In this document: one piece after another, positions 33,446-42,812 of the stretch
How positions within the stretch are numbered: the stretch's first letter is position 1
Layout: each line of letters opens with the position of its first letter
Origin: Brevirhabdus pacifica
Lineage (GTDB): Bacteria; Pseudomonadota; Alphaproteobacteria; Rhodobacterales; Rhodobacteraceae
DNA: 64,000 bases
Reading direction: 5' to 3'
Assembly (NCBI RefSeq): GCF_002797755.1
Contig: NZ_PGFI01000011.1
Coordinates: 372,001 to 436,000 of the forward strand
Made by a program: the position numbers and the translations under genes
Notes under the pieces: generated by a model
Told to the model about the DNA's origin: nothing
What the model saw: only the letters and a program-made list of their open reading frames with translations
Database searches by the model: none

Positions 33446-34438
33446 ATGCCGCTTCTGGAAATCCGCAACCTCTCGGTCGATTTCGCCACCGCCAGCGGCC
33501 GCTTCCGCGCGGTGGACGGGGTCGATGTGACCGTCGAGCCGGGCGACCTGATGGCCATCGTGGGCGAGTCGGGTTCGGGCAAGTCGGTGTCGATGCTGGC
33601 GCTGATGGGCCTGCTGCCCTGGACCGCCACTGTGACCGCAGACAAGATGGAGTTCGACGGTCAGGACCTGCGCAGCCTGTCGGCGCGGGCCAAGCGCCAG
33701 ATCATCGGGCGCGACATCTCGATGATCTTTCAGGAACCGATGTCCAGCCTGAACCCCTGCTTCACCGTGGGCTTCCAGATCAAGGAAAGCCTGAAGCTGC
33801 ACACCTCGCTGGACCGCCGGCAGCGTCAGGACCGGGCGGTCGAACTGCTGGAACTGGTGGGCATTCCCGACCCGGCCAAGCGGCTCAACGCCTTCCCGCA
33901 CCAGCTATCGGGGGGCATGAGCCAGCGGGCGATGATCGCCATCGCCCTTGCCTGCCAGCCCAAGCTTCTGATCGCGGATGAGCCGACGACGGCGCTGGAC
34001 GTGACCATCCAGGCCCAGATCCTGGAGCTGCTGACCGGCCTGCAACAGACCGCCGGCATGGCCATGATCCTGATCACCCACGACATGGGCGTGGTCGCCG
34101 AGACCGTGCGCCGCGTCTCGGTGCAATACGCCGGCCAGAAGGTCGAGGAACAGCCGGTCGAGGATCTGTTTGACGATCCGCATCATCCCTACACCGCGGC
34201 CCTGCTGGCGGCCCTGCCCGAGCGGGCCACCGGCAAGCACCTGCCCACCATCAAGGGCGTCGTGCCGGGACAGTTCGACCGGCCGCAGGGCTGTCTGTTC
34301 TCGCCCCGCTGTGCCTTTGCCGATGAGCGCTGCCGCACCATCGTGCCGCCGCGCCAGCCGCAGGCCCTGGGCCAGGCGCTGTGCCACTACCCGCTGATCG
34401 ACGGCGTTCCGCAAAAAAGCCAGGAGGTGACGGCATGA
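33446..34438 (+). CDS. dppD: Peptide ABC transporter ATP-binding protein DppD
   Basis: A 330-aa ATPase with Walker A GESGSGKS, signature [17 protein letters not shown], Walker [15 protein letters not shown] and switch histidine LITHDMGVV. The C-terminal oligopeptide-ATPase extension has the cysteine-containing [15 protein letters not shown] segment that may bind an Fe-S cluster in this family. It overlaps dppF by 4 nt. Confidence 0.93.
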   Translation: MPLLEIRNLSVDFATASGRFRAVDGVDVTVEPGDLMAIVGESGSGKSVSMLALMGLLPWTATVTADKMEFDGQDLRSLSARAKRQIIGRDISMIFQEPMSSLNPCFTVGFQIKESLKLHTSLDRRQRQDRAVELLELVGIPDPAKRLNAFPHQLSGGMSQRAMIAIALACQPKLLIADEPTTALDVTIQAQILELLTGLQQTAGMAMILITHDMGVVAETVRRVSVQYAGQKVEEQPVEDLFDDPHHPYTAALLAALPERATGKHLPTIKGVVPGQFDRPQGCLFSPRCAFADERCRTIVPPRQPQALGQALCHYPLIDGVPQKSQEVTA

Positions 34439-35481
34439 GCACCGCGAACCCATCGGGGACCAGCCCTGAAACTGGCCCCACCACTGGCCCCATCCTGACC
34501 GCATCGCACCTGACCCGGCACTACGAGATCGGCGGCGGTGCCTTCAAGAAACCCGCCGTGGTGCGCGCCCTCAACGGTGCCAGCTTCACCCTGACCCCGG
34601 GCCGCACCCTGGCAGTGGTGGGCGAGTCGGGCTGTGGCAAGTCCACCCTGGCCCGCGTCGTCACCATGATCGAACCCCCGACCGAGGGGGAACTGAGCAT
34701 CGGTGGCAAGCTGATCGGTCCCGAGGGCGCCAGCCGCGACCGCGACCTGCGCTCGATGGTGCAGATCGTGTTTCAGGATCCCTACGGCTCGCTCAACCCG
34801 CGCCAGACCATCGGCGCCACGCTGATGGAGCCCCTGAAGCTGAACCGCCCCGAGGTGAAGGCCGAGGAACGCGAGGCCCGCGCCCGCGAGATGCTGGAGC
34901 TGGTCGGCCTGCGCCCCGAGCATTTCGAGCGGTATCCCCACATGTTCTCGGGCGGGCAGCGTCAGCGCGTGGCCGTGGCCCGTGCCCTGATGCTGGATCC
35001 CAAGATTCTGGTGCTGGACGAGCCTGTCTCGGCGCTGGACCTCTCGATCCAGAGCCAGATCCTGAACCTGCTGGTGGATCTTCAGGACCGGCTGGGTCTG
35101 GCCTATCTGTTCATCAGCCACGATCTGTCGGTGGTGCGTCATCTGGCCGACGACGTGATGGTGATGTATCTGGGCCGCCCGGTCGAGCAGGGCCCCAAAG
35201 AGGATGTCTTCGCCCATCCGCGCCACCCCTACACCCGCTCGCTTCTGTCGGCGACGCCGGTGGCTGACCCCCGGCGCAAGCGCAACCGCATCAAGCTGGA
35301 GGGAGAGTTGCCCTCGCCCCTGGCGGCGCCGCCGGGTTGCCCGTTCAACCCGCGCTGCTGGAAAGCGACCGCCGAATGCCGCGAGGCCTTCCCCCCCTAC
35401 GAGGGCGGGGTGCATTCCTATGCCTGCTATCACCCGCTGGACGCGGACGAGACGATGGAGGCGCTGGCCGACGCGCCCTGA
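34435..35481 (+). CDS. dppF: Peptide ABC transporter ATP-binding protein DppF
   Basis: A 348-aa ATPase with GESGCGKST, FSGGQRQRVAVARALML and ILVLDEPVSALDLSIQSQ, and the C-terminal GCPFNPRCWKATAECRE cysteine region. AGGAGGTGA precedes the ATG, which overlaps the dppD stop (ATGA). It completes a five-gene importer. Confidence 0.93.
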   Translation: MSTANPSGTSPETGPTTGPILTASHLTRHYEIGGGAFKKPAVVRALNGASFTLTPGRTLAVVGESGCGKSTLARVVTMIEPPTEGELSIGGKLIGPEGASRDRDLRSMVQIVFQDPYGSLNPRQTIGATLMEPLKLNRPEVKAEEREARAREMLELVGLRPEHFERYPHMFSGGQRQRVAVARALMLDPKILVLDEPVSALDLSIQSQILNLLVDLQDRLGLAYLFISHDLSVVRHLADDVMVMYLGRPVEQGPKEDVFAHPRHPYTRSLLSATPVADPRRKRNRIKLEGELPSPLAAPPGCPFNPRCWKATAECREAFPPYEGGVHSYACYHPLDADETMEALADAP

Positions 35482-35632
35482 GCGGCGCGCCGGATCACAC
35501 GGGATCGAAATCGTGAAAGGACGACCCGCAGCGTCGGGCTTTCCTTTTGCGCGGTCTTTGAGTAAACCACCCCCGCCCGGAGGTTCCGGGCACCGGTCGC
35601 AGCCTACCCGGTTCGCAAAACAAGGACATGAC
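35482..35632 (+). other. Leader region upstream of queC
   Basis: These 151 bp separate the peptide transporter from the queuosine-precursor genes. A weak hairpin with CTTTCCTTTT following (35516-35547) may end dppF transcription. The last ~55 nt (35575-35628) run from GGAGGTTC through AGCCTACCC to AAAACAAGGA, an order reminiscent of a type I preQ1 riboswitch with the ribosome binding site in its A-rich tail. The P1 stem pairs poorly, so this is only a candidate. Confidence 0.3.
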
Positions 35633-36331
35633 ATGAAAACGATCGTGATCTGCTCGGGCGGATTGGATTCCGTGTCGCTTGCCCATTCGGTGGCGGCGCA
35701 GGGCAATCTGATGGGCCTTGTCGCCTTCGATTACGGCCAGCGCCACGCCAAGGAGCTGGACAGCGCCCGCGCCTGCGCCAAGCGGCTGGGCGTGTGGTTC
35801 CAGCTTGTGGACCTGCGCGCGGCGGGGGCGCTTCTGTCCGGCTCGGCCCTGACCGACAATGTCGAGGTTCCCGACGGCCACTACGCCGAGGAATCCATGC
35901 GCATCACGGTCGTGCCCAACCGCAACGCCATCATGCTGACCGTGGCCTTCGGCATCGCCCAGGCGCGGGGCGCCGAGGCCGTGGCAACGGCCGTCCACGG
36001 GGGCGACCATTTCATCTACCCCGACTGCCGCCCCGGCTTTGTCGAGGCCTTCGACACCATGCAGGCCCACGCGATGGAGGGCTATGGCCGGGTCCGCCTG
36101 CTGGCCCCCTTCGTCCATCAGCCCAAGTCCGCCATCGTGACCGAGGGCGCCCGCCACAATACCCCCTTCGCCGAGACGTGGTCATGCTACAAGGGCGGCG
36201 AGATCCATTGCGGGCGTTGCGGCACCTGCGTCGAGCGGCGCGAGGCCTTTCATCTGGCGGGGGTCGAGGATCCGACTCCCTATGCCGACCCCGATTTCTG
36301 GCGCGCGGCCATCGCCGCGAAGGAGGCGTGA
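35633..36331 (+). CDS. queC: 7-cyano-7-deazaguanine synthase
   Basis: A 232-aa protein with the PP-loop VICSGGLDSVS near the N-terminus, FDYGQRHAKEL, and the zinc site CGRCGTCVERREAF near the C-terminus. It converts 7-carboxy-7-deazaguanine to preQ0 using ammonia and ATP. The ATG at 35633 follows AAGGA. The stop overlaps queD (TGATG). Confidence 0.95.
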   Translation: MKTIVICSGGLDSVSLAHSVAAQGNLMGLVAFDYGQRHAKELDSARACAKRLGVWFQLVDLRAAGALLSGSALTDNVEVPDGHYAEESMRITVVPNRNAIMLTVAFGIAQARGAEAVATAVHGGDHFIYPDCRPGFVEAFDTMQAHAMEGYGRVRLLAPFVHQPKSAIVTEGARHNTPFAETWSCYKGGEIHCGRCGTCVERREAFHLAGVEDPTPYADPDFWRAAIAAKEA

Positions 36332-36687
36332 TGTATCGCATCACCAAGGAATTCCACTTCTCGGCCTCGCATCAGCTGTGCCGTCTGCCTGACGATCATC
36401 CCTGCGCCCGGATGCACGGGCACAACTACATCGTCGAGGTGGAGCTGTCGTCCGAGACGCTGGACGACGACGGGTTCGTCGTGGATTACCGGGCGCTGGC
36501 GCCGCTGAAGTCCTGGATCGATGACACGCTGGACCACCGCCACCTGAACGAGGTCTTCGGCCATGACGGCGTGACCTCGGAATGGCTGGCCCGCACGATC
36601 TTTGATCGGGCGCGCGCAAGCTGGCCGCAGGTCAGCGCCGTGCGCATCAGCGAGACGCCCAAGACATGGGCCGAGTATCGTCCATGA
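36331..36687 (+). CDS. queD: 6-carboxytetrahydropterin synthase
   Basis: A 118-aa PTPS/QueD protein. The zinc histidines lie in FHFSASHQL and MHGHNY, the catalytic cysteine in [11 protein letters not shown], and LDHRHLN follows. It turns dihydroneopterin triphosphate into 6-carboxy-tetrahydropterin. It is flanked by overlaps with queC (TGATG) and queE (ATGA). Confidence 0.95.
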   Translation: MYRITKEFHFSASHQLCRLPDDHPCARMHGHNYIVEVELSSETLDDDGFVVDYRALAPLKSWIDDTLDHRHLNEVFGHDGVTSEWLARTIFDRARASWPQVSAVRISETPKTWAEYRP

Positions 36688-37454
36688 CGGCCCAGGCCGA
36701 CCCCATGCCTGTGCGCCCGGCCCCCACCCCCCAGGCCGAGCGCCTGCGCATCGCCGAGATCTTCGGCCCCACCATTCAGGGCGAGGGCGCGCTGATCGGC
36801 CAGCCCACGGTCTTCGTGCGGGCAGGGGGGTGCGATTACCGCTGTGTGTGGTGCGACAGCCTGCATGCGGTCGACAGCGCCTACCGCCACGAGTGGGCGG
36901 CGATGGACACAGGACAGGTCTGGGACCGGGTGCGCCAACTGTCGGGCGACCGGCCGCTGACCGTCACCCTCTCGGGCGGCAACCCCGCGATTCAGGATTT
37001 CGGCCCGCTGATCGAGACGGGTCGCGCGGCCGGCTACGGCTTTGCGCTGGAAACCCAAGGCTCGGTCGCGCGGGACTGGTTCGCGCGGCTCGCGCTGCTG
37101 ATCCTCAGCCCCAAGCCCCCCTCGTCGGGCGAAACGCCAGATTGGGCCCAGTTCGACGCCTGCATCGCGGCCGGCGCGGGCACGCGGATCGTGCTGAAGA
37201 TCGTCATCTTCGACGAGGCCGATTACCTCTGGTCCCGTGAGGTCGCCGCCCGCTACCCCGACCTGCCCGTCTATCTTCAGCCGGGCAACCACACCCCGCC
37301 CCCGCCCGAGGCCGAGGATGCCCCCATCGACATGGAGGGCATCAACGACCGGATGGAATGGCTGGTCGAACGCGCACTGGCCGACGGCTGGTTCGATGCA
37401 CATATCCTGCCGCAACTGCATGTCCTGATCTGGGGCAACAAACGCGGCGTCTGA
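36684..37454 (+). CDS. queE: 7-carboxy-7-deazaguanine synthase (radical SAM)
   Basis: The protein is 256 aa from the ATG overlapping the queD stop. [20 protein letters not shown] precedes the cluster motif [12 protein letters not shown] (CX3CX2C), and VTLSGGNPA is the SAM-binding glycine motif. The sequence has a Pro-rich N-terminal extension of ~20 residues. It contracts 6-carboxytetrahydropterin to CDG. Confidence 0.94.
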   Translation: MTAQADPMPVRPAPTPQAERLRIAEIFGPTIQGEGALIGQPTVFVRAGGCDYRCVWCDSLHAVDSAYRHEWAAMDTGQVWDRVRQLSGDRPLTVTLSGGNPAIQDFGPLIETGRAAGYGFALETQGSVARDWFARLALLILSPKPPSSGETPDWAQFDACIAAGAGTRIVLKIVIFDEADYLWSREVAARYPDLPVYLQPGNHTPPPPEAEDAPIDMEGINDRMEWLVERALADGWFDAHILPQLHVLIWGNKRGV

Positions 37455-37478
37455 TCTTATCCCGGAAAGGGCAAAGGC

Positions 37479-37943
37479 ATGAGTGACAACATCTATCAGA
37501 ACCTGACCATGCTGGGCGGCGACACCAAGCAGCCCGCCTCGCCCGAAGAGGCGGTGCTGGAACGGGTGCCCAACCCGCAAGCGGACGTGAACTATGCCGT
37601 GCGCTTCACCGCGCCCGAGTTCACATCGCTTTGCCCGATGACGGGACAGCCCGATTTCGCCCATCTGGTGATCGATTACGTTCCCGGCGACTGGCTGGTC
37701 GAAAGCAAGTCGCTGAAGCTGTTCCTTACCAGCTTCCGCAACCACGGCGCGTTTCACGAGGATTGCTCGGTCACCGTGGCCCGCCGGCTGATTGATACCC
37801 TCGAGCCGCGCTGGCTGCGGCTTGGTGGCTACTGGTATCCGCGCGGCGGCATCCCCATCGACATCTTCTACCAGACCGGCGAGGTGCCGGCGGGTGTCTG
37901 GGTTCCGGATCAGGGCGTGTCCACCTACCGCGGTCGCGGCTGA
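37479..37943 (+). CDS. queF: NADPH-dependent 7-cyano-7-deazaguanine reductase
   Basis: A 154-aa single-domain QueF. The active-site cysteine lies in [17 protein letters not shown], and the [15 protein letters not shown] motif is the QueF signature. It reduces preQ0 to preQ1, so the cluster leads to queuosine tRNA modification. It starts 24 nt after queE. Confidence 0.95.
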   Translation: MSDNIYQNLTMLGGDTKQPASPEEAVLERVPNPQADVNYAVRFTAPEFTSLCPMTGQPDFAHLVIDYVPGDWLVESKSLKLFLTSFRNHGAFHEDCSVTVARRLIDTLEPRWLRLGGYWYPRGGIPIDIFYQTGEVPAGVWVPDQGVSTYRGRG

Positions 37944-37959
37944 CGGCTCGGATCGCGCC

Positions 37960-37978
37960 ACCCCGCTGCCTGCGGGGT
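37960..37978 (+). terminator. Hairpin after queF
   Basis: ACCCCGC (37960-37966) pairs with GCGGGGT (37972-37978) over a 5-nt loop. There is no T-run, so termination would be weak or factor-assisted. It lies 17 nt after the queF stop. Confidence 0.35.
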
Positions 37979-38058
37979 CGGCCCTCTGCTCTGTTGGTTG
38001 ATCTTGGCCGCCGCGCTGCGCATCATGCCCGCGACCACGCAGGGCAGGGGCGGCACGC

Positions 38059-39219
38059 ATGAGTTTCACCTTCAACACCACCAAAAGCATCCGCATGGGG
38101 GCGGGGCTGGCCGCGGAACTGGGCGCCATCGCGCATGAGGTTCTGGGCCCGCGCGTGATGCTTGTGACCGATGCGGGCATGATGGCCACCGACATCATCC
38201 ACCGGGCGCAGACGGTCCTGGACGAGGCCGGTGTCGCGGTCACGCTCTTCGCCGATGTGGTCGCCGACCCGCCCGAGGCGGTGGTCAAGGCCGCCGCCGC
38301 GCAAGCCCGCGAGGCCGGTGTGACCGGCGTGCTTGGGCTGGGGGGCGGCTCGTCGCTGGATGTGGCCAAGCTGGCGGCACTGCTGGCGGCAAGCGACCAG
38401 CCGCTGGCCGAGGCTTACGGCGTCGGCAATGCCAAAGGCCCCCGCCTGCCGCTGATGCTGGTGCCCACGACGGCTGGCACCGGGTCCGAGGTGACGCCGG
38501 TATCGATCGTGACCACCGGGGCCCGTGAAAAGATGGGCGTTGTCAGCCCCGTCATCCTGCCCGATGTCGCGCTGCTGGACCCCGAGCTGACGCTGGGCCT
38601 GCCCGCCCACGTGACCGCCGCCACTGGCATCGACGCGATGGTGCACGCGATCGAGGCCTATGCCTCGGCCAGCCCCAACAACAACCCGATCTCGCGGGCC
38701 TTGGCCCGCGAGGCGCTGCGCCTGATGGGCGGCGCCTTGTTGCGGGCGGTGCGCACCCCCGACGATCTGGCGGCGCGGTCGGACATGTTGCTGGGCTCGC
38801 TTCTGGCCGGTCAGGCCTTTGCCAATTCGCCCGTGGCGGCGGTCCATGCGCTGGCCTATCCGCTGGGCGGGCATTTCAAGCTGCCGCACGGGCTGTCGAA
38901 CGCGCTGGTGCTGCCCCATGTGCTGCGTTTCAACGCGGTGACGGCGCCGCAGGCCTACGCCGAGATCGCGGCCATCGCCTTCCCCGAGATGGGCGGCACG
39001 GGGCAGGGGGCACAGGCGCTGGCGGCGGATTTCGCCGATGCGCTGGCCGGGCTGGCCATGGAATGCGGTCTGCCCGAGCGTTTGCGCGATGCCGGGGTCA
39101 CGCGCGAGGCGCTGCCGGCGCTGGCGCGCGATGCGATGAACCAGCAGCGGCTTCTGGTCAACAACCCGCGCCCGGTGGCCGAGGCAGACGCCCTCGCGAT
39201 CTACGAGGCCGCGTTTTGA
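38059..39219 (+). CDS. Iron-containing alcohol dehydrogenase
   Basis: A 386-aa group III alcohol dehydrogenase. LGLGGGSSLDVAKLAAL is the NAD-binding GGGS region, and PTTAGTGSEVT, DAMVHAIEAYAS and the metal-binding AVHALAYPLGGHFKLPHG segment with its histidines are all intact. Substrate is not evident. The stop overlaps a downstream thioesterase start (TTGA), so the pair may act together on an aldehyde/alcohol and an acyl-CoA. Confidence 0.9.
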   Translation: MSFTFNTTKSIRMGAGLAAELGAIAHEVLGPRVMLVTDAGMMATDIIHRAQTVLDEAGVAVTLFADVVADPPEAVVKAAAAQAREAGVTGVLGLGGGSSLDVAKLAALLAASDQPLAEAYGVGNAKGPRLPLMLVPTTAGTGSEVTPVSIVTTGAREKMGVVSPVILPDVALLDPELTLGLPAHVTAATGIDAMVHAIEAYASASPNNNPISRALAREALRLMGGALLRAVRTPDDLAARSDMLLGSLLAGQAFANSPVAAVHALAYPLGGHFKLPHGLSNALVLPHVLRFNAVTAPQAYAEIAAIAFPEMGGTGQGAQALAADFADALAGLAMECGLPERLRDAGVTREALPALARDAMNQQRLLVNNPRPVAEADALAIYEAAF

Positions 39220-39677
39220 GCCGCCCGGCCCCCGCGCCGCGCAGCGCCTATGCCCGCTTTCAGGTGCTGGGCACCCGCTGGTCGGACAACGACGTCTACG
39301 GCCACATGAACAACGTCGTCCATTACAGCCTGTTCGACACGGCCGTGAACGGGTTCCTGATGCGGCGGGGCCTGCTTGATCCGCAGGTGGGCAAGACGGT
39401 GTTCCTCGTGGTCGAGACCGGCTGTCGCTACCATTCCGAGCTGCGCTTTCCCGACGAGGTCGAGGCCGGCTTGCGGGTGATGCGGCTGGGCGGCTCGTCG
39501 GTGGAATACGCGGTGGGGCTTTTCGCACGCGAGGCCCCGCGCGCCGCCGCCGAGGGGCGGTTCGTTCATGTCAATGTCGACCGGCAAACCCGCCGGCCCG
39601 CACCGATCCCCGCCGCGACCCGCGCGGCGCTGGAGACTTTGGTCATGGAGCGGCCGGGGGAAACACCCAAGGCCTAA
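39216..39677 (+). CDS. Hotdog-fold acyl-CoA thioesterase
   Basis: The protein is 153 aa when started at TTG 39216, which overlaps the dehydrogenase stop; no in-frame ATG exists before the conserved core. The 4HBT motif RWSDNDVYGHMNNVVHYSLFD carries the catalytic Asp. It would hydrolyse an acyl-CoA ester; its substrate is unknown. It converges on soxT with overlapping stop codons. Confidence 0.82.
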   Translation: MSRPAPAPRSAYARFQVLGTRWSDNDVYGHMNNVVHYSLFDTAVNGFLMRRGLLDPQVGKTVFLVVETGCRYHSELRFPDEVEAGLRVMRLGGSSVEYAVGLFAREAPRAAAEGRFVHVNVDRQTRRPAPIPAATRAALETLVMERPGETPKA

Positions 39678-40720
39678 CCCGGCTGAAACCCCTGCAGAAG
39701 CTGGCGCAGTCCCACCAGCGCGCCCACGATGATCGCCGCCAGTGTCACCGGACCCGAGAACGCCAGCGTGGAGAAGCCCGAGGCGCCCTGTCCGATGGAA
39801 CAGCCCATGGCCACGATCCCGCCCACGCCCATCAGGGCCGCGCCCGAAACCAGGCGGCCCAGCTCACGCGGGTCCTCACAGGCTTCCCAGCGGAACTCAC
39901 GCTTGATGAAGGATCCCAGAAGGGCCCCGGAAAGCACGCCCAGGACCGATCCGACCGAGAAGCTGAGGCCGCCGGCCGAGGATGTCATCAGGTAAAGCAG
40001 CGTGCGGCCAAGGGGGGCGGTGAAGGTGTGGCCCGAGACCGCGACCTCGCCCATGCTTTCGCGTTCCAGCACCGAAGTGCCCCAGAACGCCCCGGCCAGC
40101 GCAAGCCCCGCGGCGATGCCCCAGAACACATGGCTGGGCGAGTGGCGCAGCGGCGCATGCACGAAGGCCCAGAAAAAGAGCAATCCGGCGACGGGCAGCG
40201 CGGCAACAAGCATCGGCAGCCCGCTGGCCTGGGTGAAGAGTTGGGGTAGTCCCTGCGCCCCCTCGGCCGGGGTGATGGGGAAAAGGAGCACCCGCAGTTC
40301 GGCCAGCGGTCCGTTCAGGGTAATGAAGCCGAAGATGCCCATCACGACCACCACGACCATGGCGCGGATCTCGCCGCCGCCGAAACGCGCCAGCGCCCCG
40401 AACCCGCAATTGCCCGCCAGTGCCATGCCATAGCCGAAGATCAGGCCGCCGATGATGCTGGCCAGCGGGTTCCAGTCGAACTGATGATAGATCGTGCGTT
40501 GCAGATCGATCTGCCCACCGGCCTCAAGCAGGTAGATGGCCGTGATCGCGGTGCCCAGCACCACGCCCCACATGCGCGCGCGGCGCTGATCCTCGCCGTA
40601 GAAGGCCGACTCGATCGCGCCGAGGGTGCAGAAGCTGCCCAGCCGGGCGGCAAGGCCCAGGATCATTCCCGTCCCCAGGCCGACAAGGGCGGCAACGGCG
40701 CCAAATGGTAGCTGATCCAT
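39674..40720 (-). CDS. soxT: YeeE/YedE-family sulfur transporter SoxT
   Basis: A 348-aa membrane protein with about nine or ten segments. The cysteine motifs GSFCTLGAIE, AGNCGFGALARFGGGE and MGCSIGQGASG, needed for sulfur-compound passage in YeeE proteins, are present. In soxSRT-type clusters this gene follows soxR and is called soxT. It is the third gene of a minus-strand run soxS-soxR-soxT and is likely to import a thiosulfate-like ion or sulfane sulfur. Confidence 0.88.
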   Translation of the reverse strand: MDQLPFGAVAALVGLGTGMILGLAARLGSFCTLGAIESAFYGEDQRRARMWGVVLGTAITAIYLLEAGGQIDLQRTIYHQFDWNPLASIIGGLIFGYGMALAGNCGFGALARFGGGEIRAMVVVVVMGIFGFITLNGPLAELRVLLFPITPAEGAQGLPQLFTQASGLPMLVAALPVAGLLFFWAFVHAPLRHSPSHVFWGIAAGLALAGAFWGTSVLERESMGEVAVSGHTFTAPLGRTLLYLMTSSAGGLSFSVGSVLGVLSGALLGSFIKREFRWEACEDPRELGRLVSGAALMGVGGIVAMGCSIGQGASGFSTLAFSGPVTLAAIIVGALVGLRQLLQGFQPG

Positions 40721-40773
40721 TTCGTCCTCCCCGGGACAGATGGCGACGCCGCCCGGCGGCGCCGACGTTCGGT

Positions 40774-41151
40774 TCAGTCCTTGATCGGGTCGCAGAAGAT
40801 CTCGTAGATCAGGTCGACCAGTCTGCGGACCTTGTGATCCTTGATGCAGTAATAGATGACCTTGCCCTCGCGGCGGTGCTCGACCAGCCCCTCCAGGCGC
40901 AGGCGCGCAAGCTGCTGGCTGACCGCAGCCTGGCGGGAGGACAGCAGGTTCTCCAGCTCGGTGACGCTTTTCTCGCCGGTGGTCAGGTGACACAGGATCA
41001 TCAGCCGGCTTTCATGGGCGACCGCCTTGAGAAACGACGATGCCGCCTGCGAATTGGCAATCATCTCCTCGGGCAGGATCACGTGACCCACGCCTTCGGT
41101 GGCGGGGCCGTCGCCGGAATGGGGGCCGAATGTCAACGCAGTCTGTGTCAT
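40774..41151 (-). CDS. soxR: ArsR-family repressor SoxR
   Basis: A 125-aa winged-helix protein with the SoxR/BigR pattern: AVAHESRLMILCHL carries one of the paired cysteines, LLSSRQAAVSQQLARLRLEGLV is the recognition helix, and VRRLVDLIYEIFCDP carries the second. The two cysteines sense polysulfide or thiosulfate-derived sulfur in this family. ATG at 41151 is chosen, but a later Met (IANSQAASS...) is possible. Its operators are likely to be the dyads listed at 42024, 45465 and 47378. Confidence 0.88.
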   Translation of the reverse strand: MTQTALTFGPHSGDGPATEGVGHVILPEEMIANSQAASSFLKAVAHESRLMILCHLTTGEKSVTELENLLSSRQAAVSQQLARLRLEGLVEHRREGKVIYYCIKDHKVRRLVDLIYEIFCDPIKD

Positions 41152-41460
41152 GCCCGTGCCTTGCAGTGCTCCGATCCAGCTCGTGGCCCCTATACCCGTC
41201 CGCGCCGGAAGACCGGTCGGGCCCATGCACGCCCGAAAGCGGGCGGGATCCCGGAGGATCCGCCAGCAACGCACGTGCGCATGTCCTCTATACCGCGAAG
41301 CCCCCGGCCTTGGCGAGGGGGCAGCGTTGAAAGGCTCCAGCCGTGGTAACTTAGTCGTAAACGAATTAAATTGTCCACCGCACGGGGCGGGGAGGAGCGG
41401 CGGCGCGCCGGTGCCCTGGCGCGGCCCATGGGCCCGGCGCCGAGCTGGCGCTCAATGGTA
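41152..41460. other. Intergenic region between soxS and soxR
   Basis: Of these 309 bases, the right part has a near-palindromic GC hairpin (~41419-41442) after the soxS stop. The middle has an AT-rich patch (~41346-41376, AACTTAGTCGTAAACGAATT) that could hold a separate soxR promoter. The ~190 nt before soxR would be leader. No gene was found. Confidence 0.45.
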
Positions 41461-42006
41461 TCAACCCTCGGGTGCGGCCTCGACCGTGCCGACCGCGTTG
41501 GCGGTGGTGGCCGCACCGGTCGCGCCCTCTGCCCCCGCATCCGTTTCGGCCGCGGCCTCGGTGGTCGCCTCGGGCGGGATCTGTTTCTTCTCGTCGGGCA
41601 GCTTGTCGATCATCATGCCCAGCAGGGCCCAGAAGAAATCCTCTCCCGGGTAGCCCTCGATGCGCGACAGCTCCTTGCCGTCCTCCATCAGGATGAAGGT
41701 CGGGGTGAAGTAGGGGCGCGACTTCAGCTCGAACTGGGAATAGTCGGTCGAGTGCACGTCGTAGCGAACCAGCGGGGCGATCTTGCCCTCGTCGGTCTTG
41801 TGATAGATCGGACCGATCTCCTTGTTCCACTTCTCGCACCAGACGCATCCGTGCTCTTCGAACATGGCAAGGTTGATCTCGGCCGCGGCGGGACCCGCGA
41901 AGGCGCCGGCGACCAGTGCCGGAAGGGCGAAAGCCGCGGCGAGGGCGGCCGTGCGCAGGCGGCCCTTGGGGGGCGTCCCGGCGGGTGCTGTGAACCTCAG
42001 GAACAT
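41461..42006 (-). CDS. soxS: Periplasmic thioredoxin-like protein SoxS
   Basis: The protein is 181 aa from the ATG at 42006 (AAGGA upstream). The Ala-rich signal peptide precedes a thioredoxin-like domain with the active site HGCVWCEKW and cis-proline region RPYFTPTFIL. The last ~40 residues are an Ala/Glu/Thr-rich tail. SoxS keeps SoxYZ active in Paracoccus by reducing its swinging-arm cysteine; SoxV would supply electrons. It is divergent from soxV across a 71-bp control region. Confidence 0.9.
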   Translation of the reverse strand: MFLRFTAPAGTPPKGRLRTAALAAAFALPALVAGAFAGPAAAEINLAMFEEHGCVWCEKWNKEIGPIYHKTDEGKIAPLVRYDVHSTDYSQFELKSRPYFTPTFILMEDGKELSRIEGYPGEDFFWALLGMMIDKLPDEKKQIPPEATTEAAAETDAGAEGATGAATTANAVGTVEAAPEG

Positions 42007-42023
42007 TTTCGATCCTTTTTGAC

Positions 42024-42045
42024 ACATATCATTTTTGTAATATGT
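42024..42045. promoter_or_regulatory. Candidate SoxR operator between soxS and soxV
   Basis: ACATAT (42024-42029) and ATATGT (42040-42045) are perfectly inverted around 10 AT-rich bases. The same 6-10-6 layout occurs before soxB and soxC. The soxS-soxV gap is an established SoxR target in a related alphaproteobacterial sox system, which supports the assignment; the exact bases are my reading. Confidence 0.6.
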
Positions 42046-42077
42046 ATTGGCGAGCCGGCCCATACAAGAGATTCAGC

Positions 42078-42812
42078 ATGCTAGAGATTTCCTTCGGAGG
42101 CGCGGCGCTTGCCGGACTCCTGTCGTTCCTGTCGCCATGCGTTCTTCCCATGGTGCCCTTCTATCTCAGCTATCTTGCAGGAATCTCGATGTCCGAGCTG
42201 CGCGAGGACGGCGGCATCGCCCCGGGCGCGCAGCGGCGGCTGGTGATCTCATCACTATTCTTTGCGCTGGGCGTGACCACGATCTTCGTGCTGCTGGGGC
42301 TTGGCGCCTCGACCGCCGGCCAGTTCGTCCGCGCCTGGGACCGGGAGCTTTCGTGGATCGCGGCGGCGGTGCTGTTCGTCTTCGGCCTGCACTTCATCGG
42401 TGTGATCCGCATTCCCATCCTTTACCGCGAGGCCCGGTTCAACGGCACGGCCGAACCCAAGGGCCTTGTCGGCGCATATGTCATGGGGCTGGCCTTCGGC
42501 TTTGGCTGGACGCCCTGCGTCGGGCCGGCGCTGACGGCGATCCTGGTGCTGGCCAGCGGCCTCGACGTGGCGCAGGGCGGATTGCTGCTTCTGGTCTATG
42601 GGCTGTCGATGACGCTGCCCTTCGTGCTGGCGGCGCTGCTGGCCAAGCCCTTCCTGCGGATGGTTCAGCGCCATCGCCGCTATCTGAAGTATGTCGAGGT
42701 GGCGATGGGCGTAATGCTCATCATCTTCGCCGTTCTGCTGGCGACCAACAGCGTGAACTACATTGGTGCACAGATGCTGGAGTGGTTCCCCGGCTTCACC
42801 CAGATCGGCTGA
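42078..42812 (+). CDS. soxV: CcdA-like membrane electron carrier SoxV
   Basis: The protein is 244 aa from ATG 42078. The six-segment CcdA/DsbD-type fold shows two redox cysteines in LSFLSPCVLPMVPFYLS and FGWTPCVGPALTA. It carries reducing power across the membrane to periplasmic thioredoxins such as SoxS. Its usual partner gene soxW does not follow. Confidence 0.9.
   Translation: MLEISFGGAALAGLLSFLSPCVLPMVPFYLSYLAGISMSELREDGGIAPGAQRRLVISSLFFALGVTTIFVLLGLGASTAGQFVRAWDRELSWIAAAVLFVFGLHFIGVIRIPILYREARFNGTAEPKGLVGAYVMGLAFGFGWTPCVGPALTAILVLASGLDVAQGGLLLLVYGLSMTLPFVLAALLAKPFLRMVQRHRRYLKYVEVAMGVMLIIFAVLLATNSVNYIGAQMLEWFPGFTQIG

Noticed and set aside
31588-33645. Open frame of ~685 codons on the minus strand
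   Set aside because: Antisense shadow of dppB and dppC; the composition (Arg/Gln/His-rich) has no protein-family pattern.
35516-35547. Intrinsic terminator after dppF
   Set aside because: Only short competing stems (CCCG/CGGG, GACG/CGTC) with a broken T-run; too weak to annotate as a terminator on its own.
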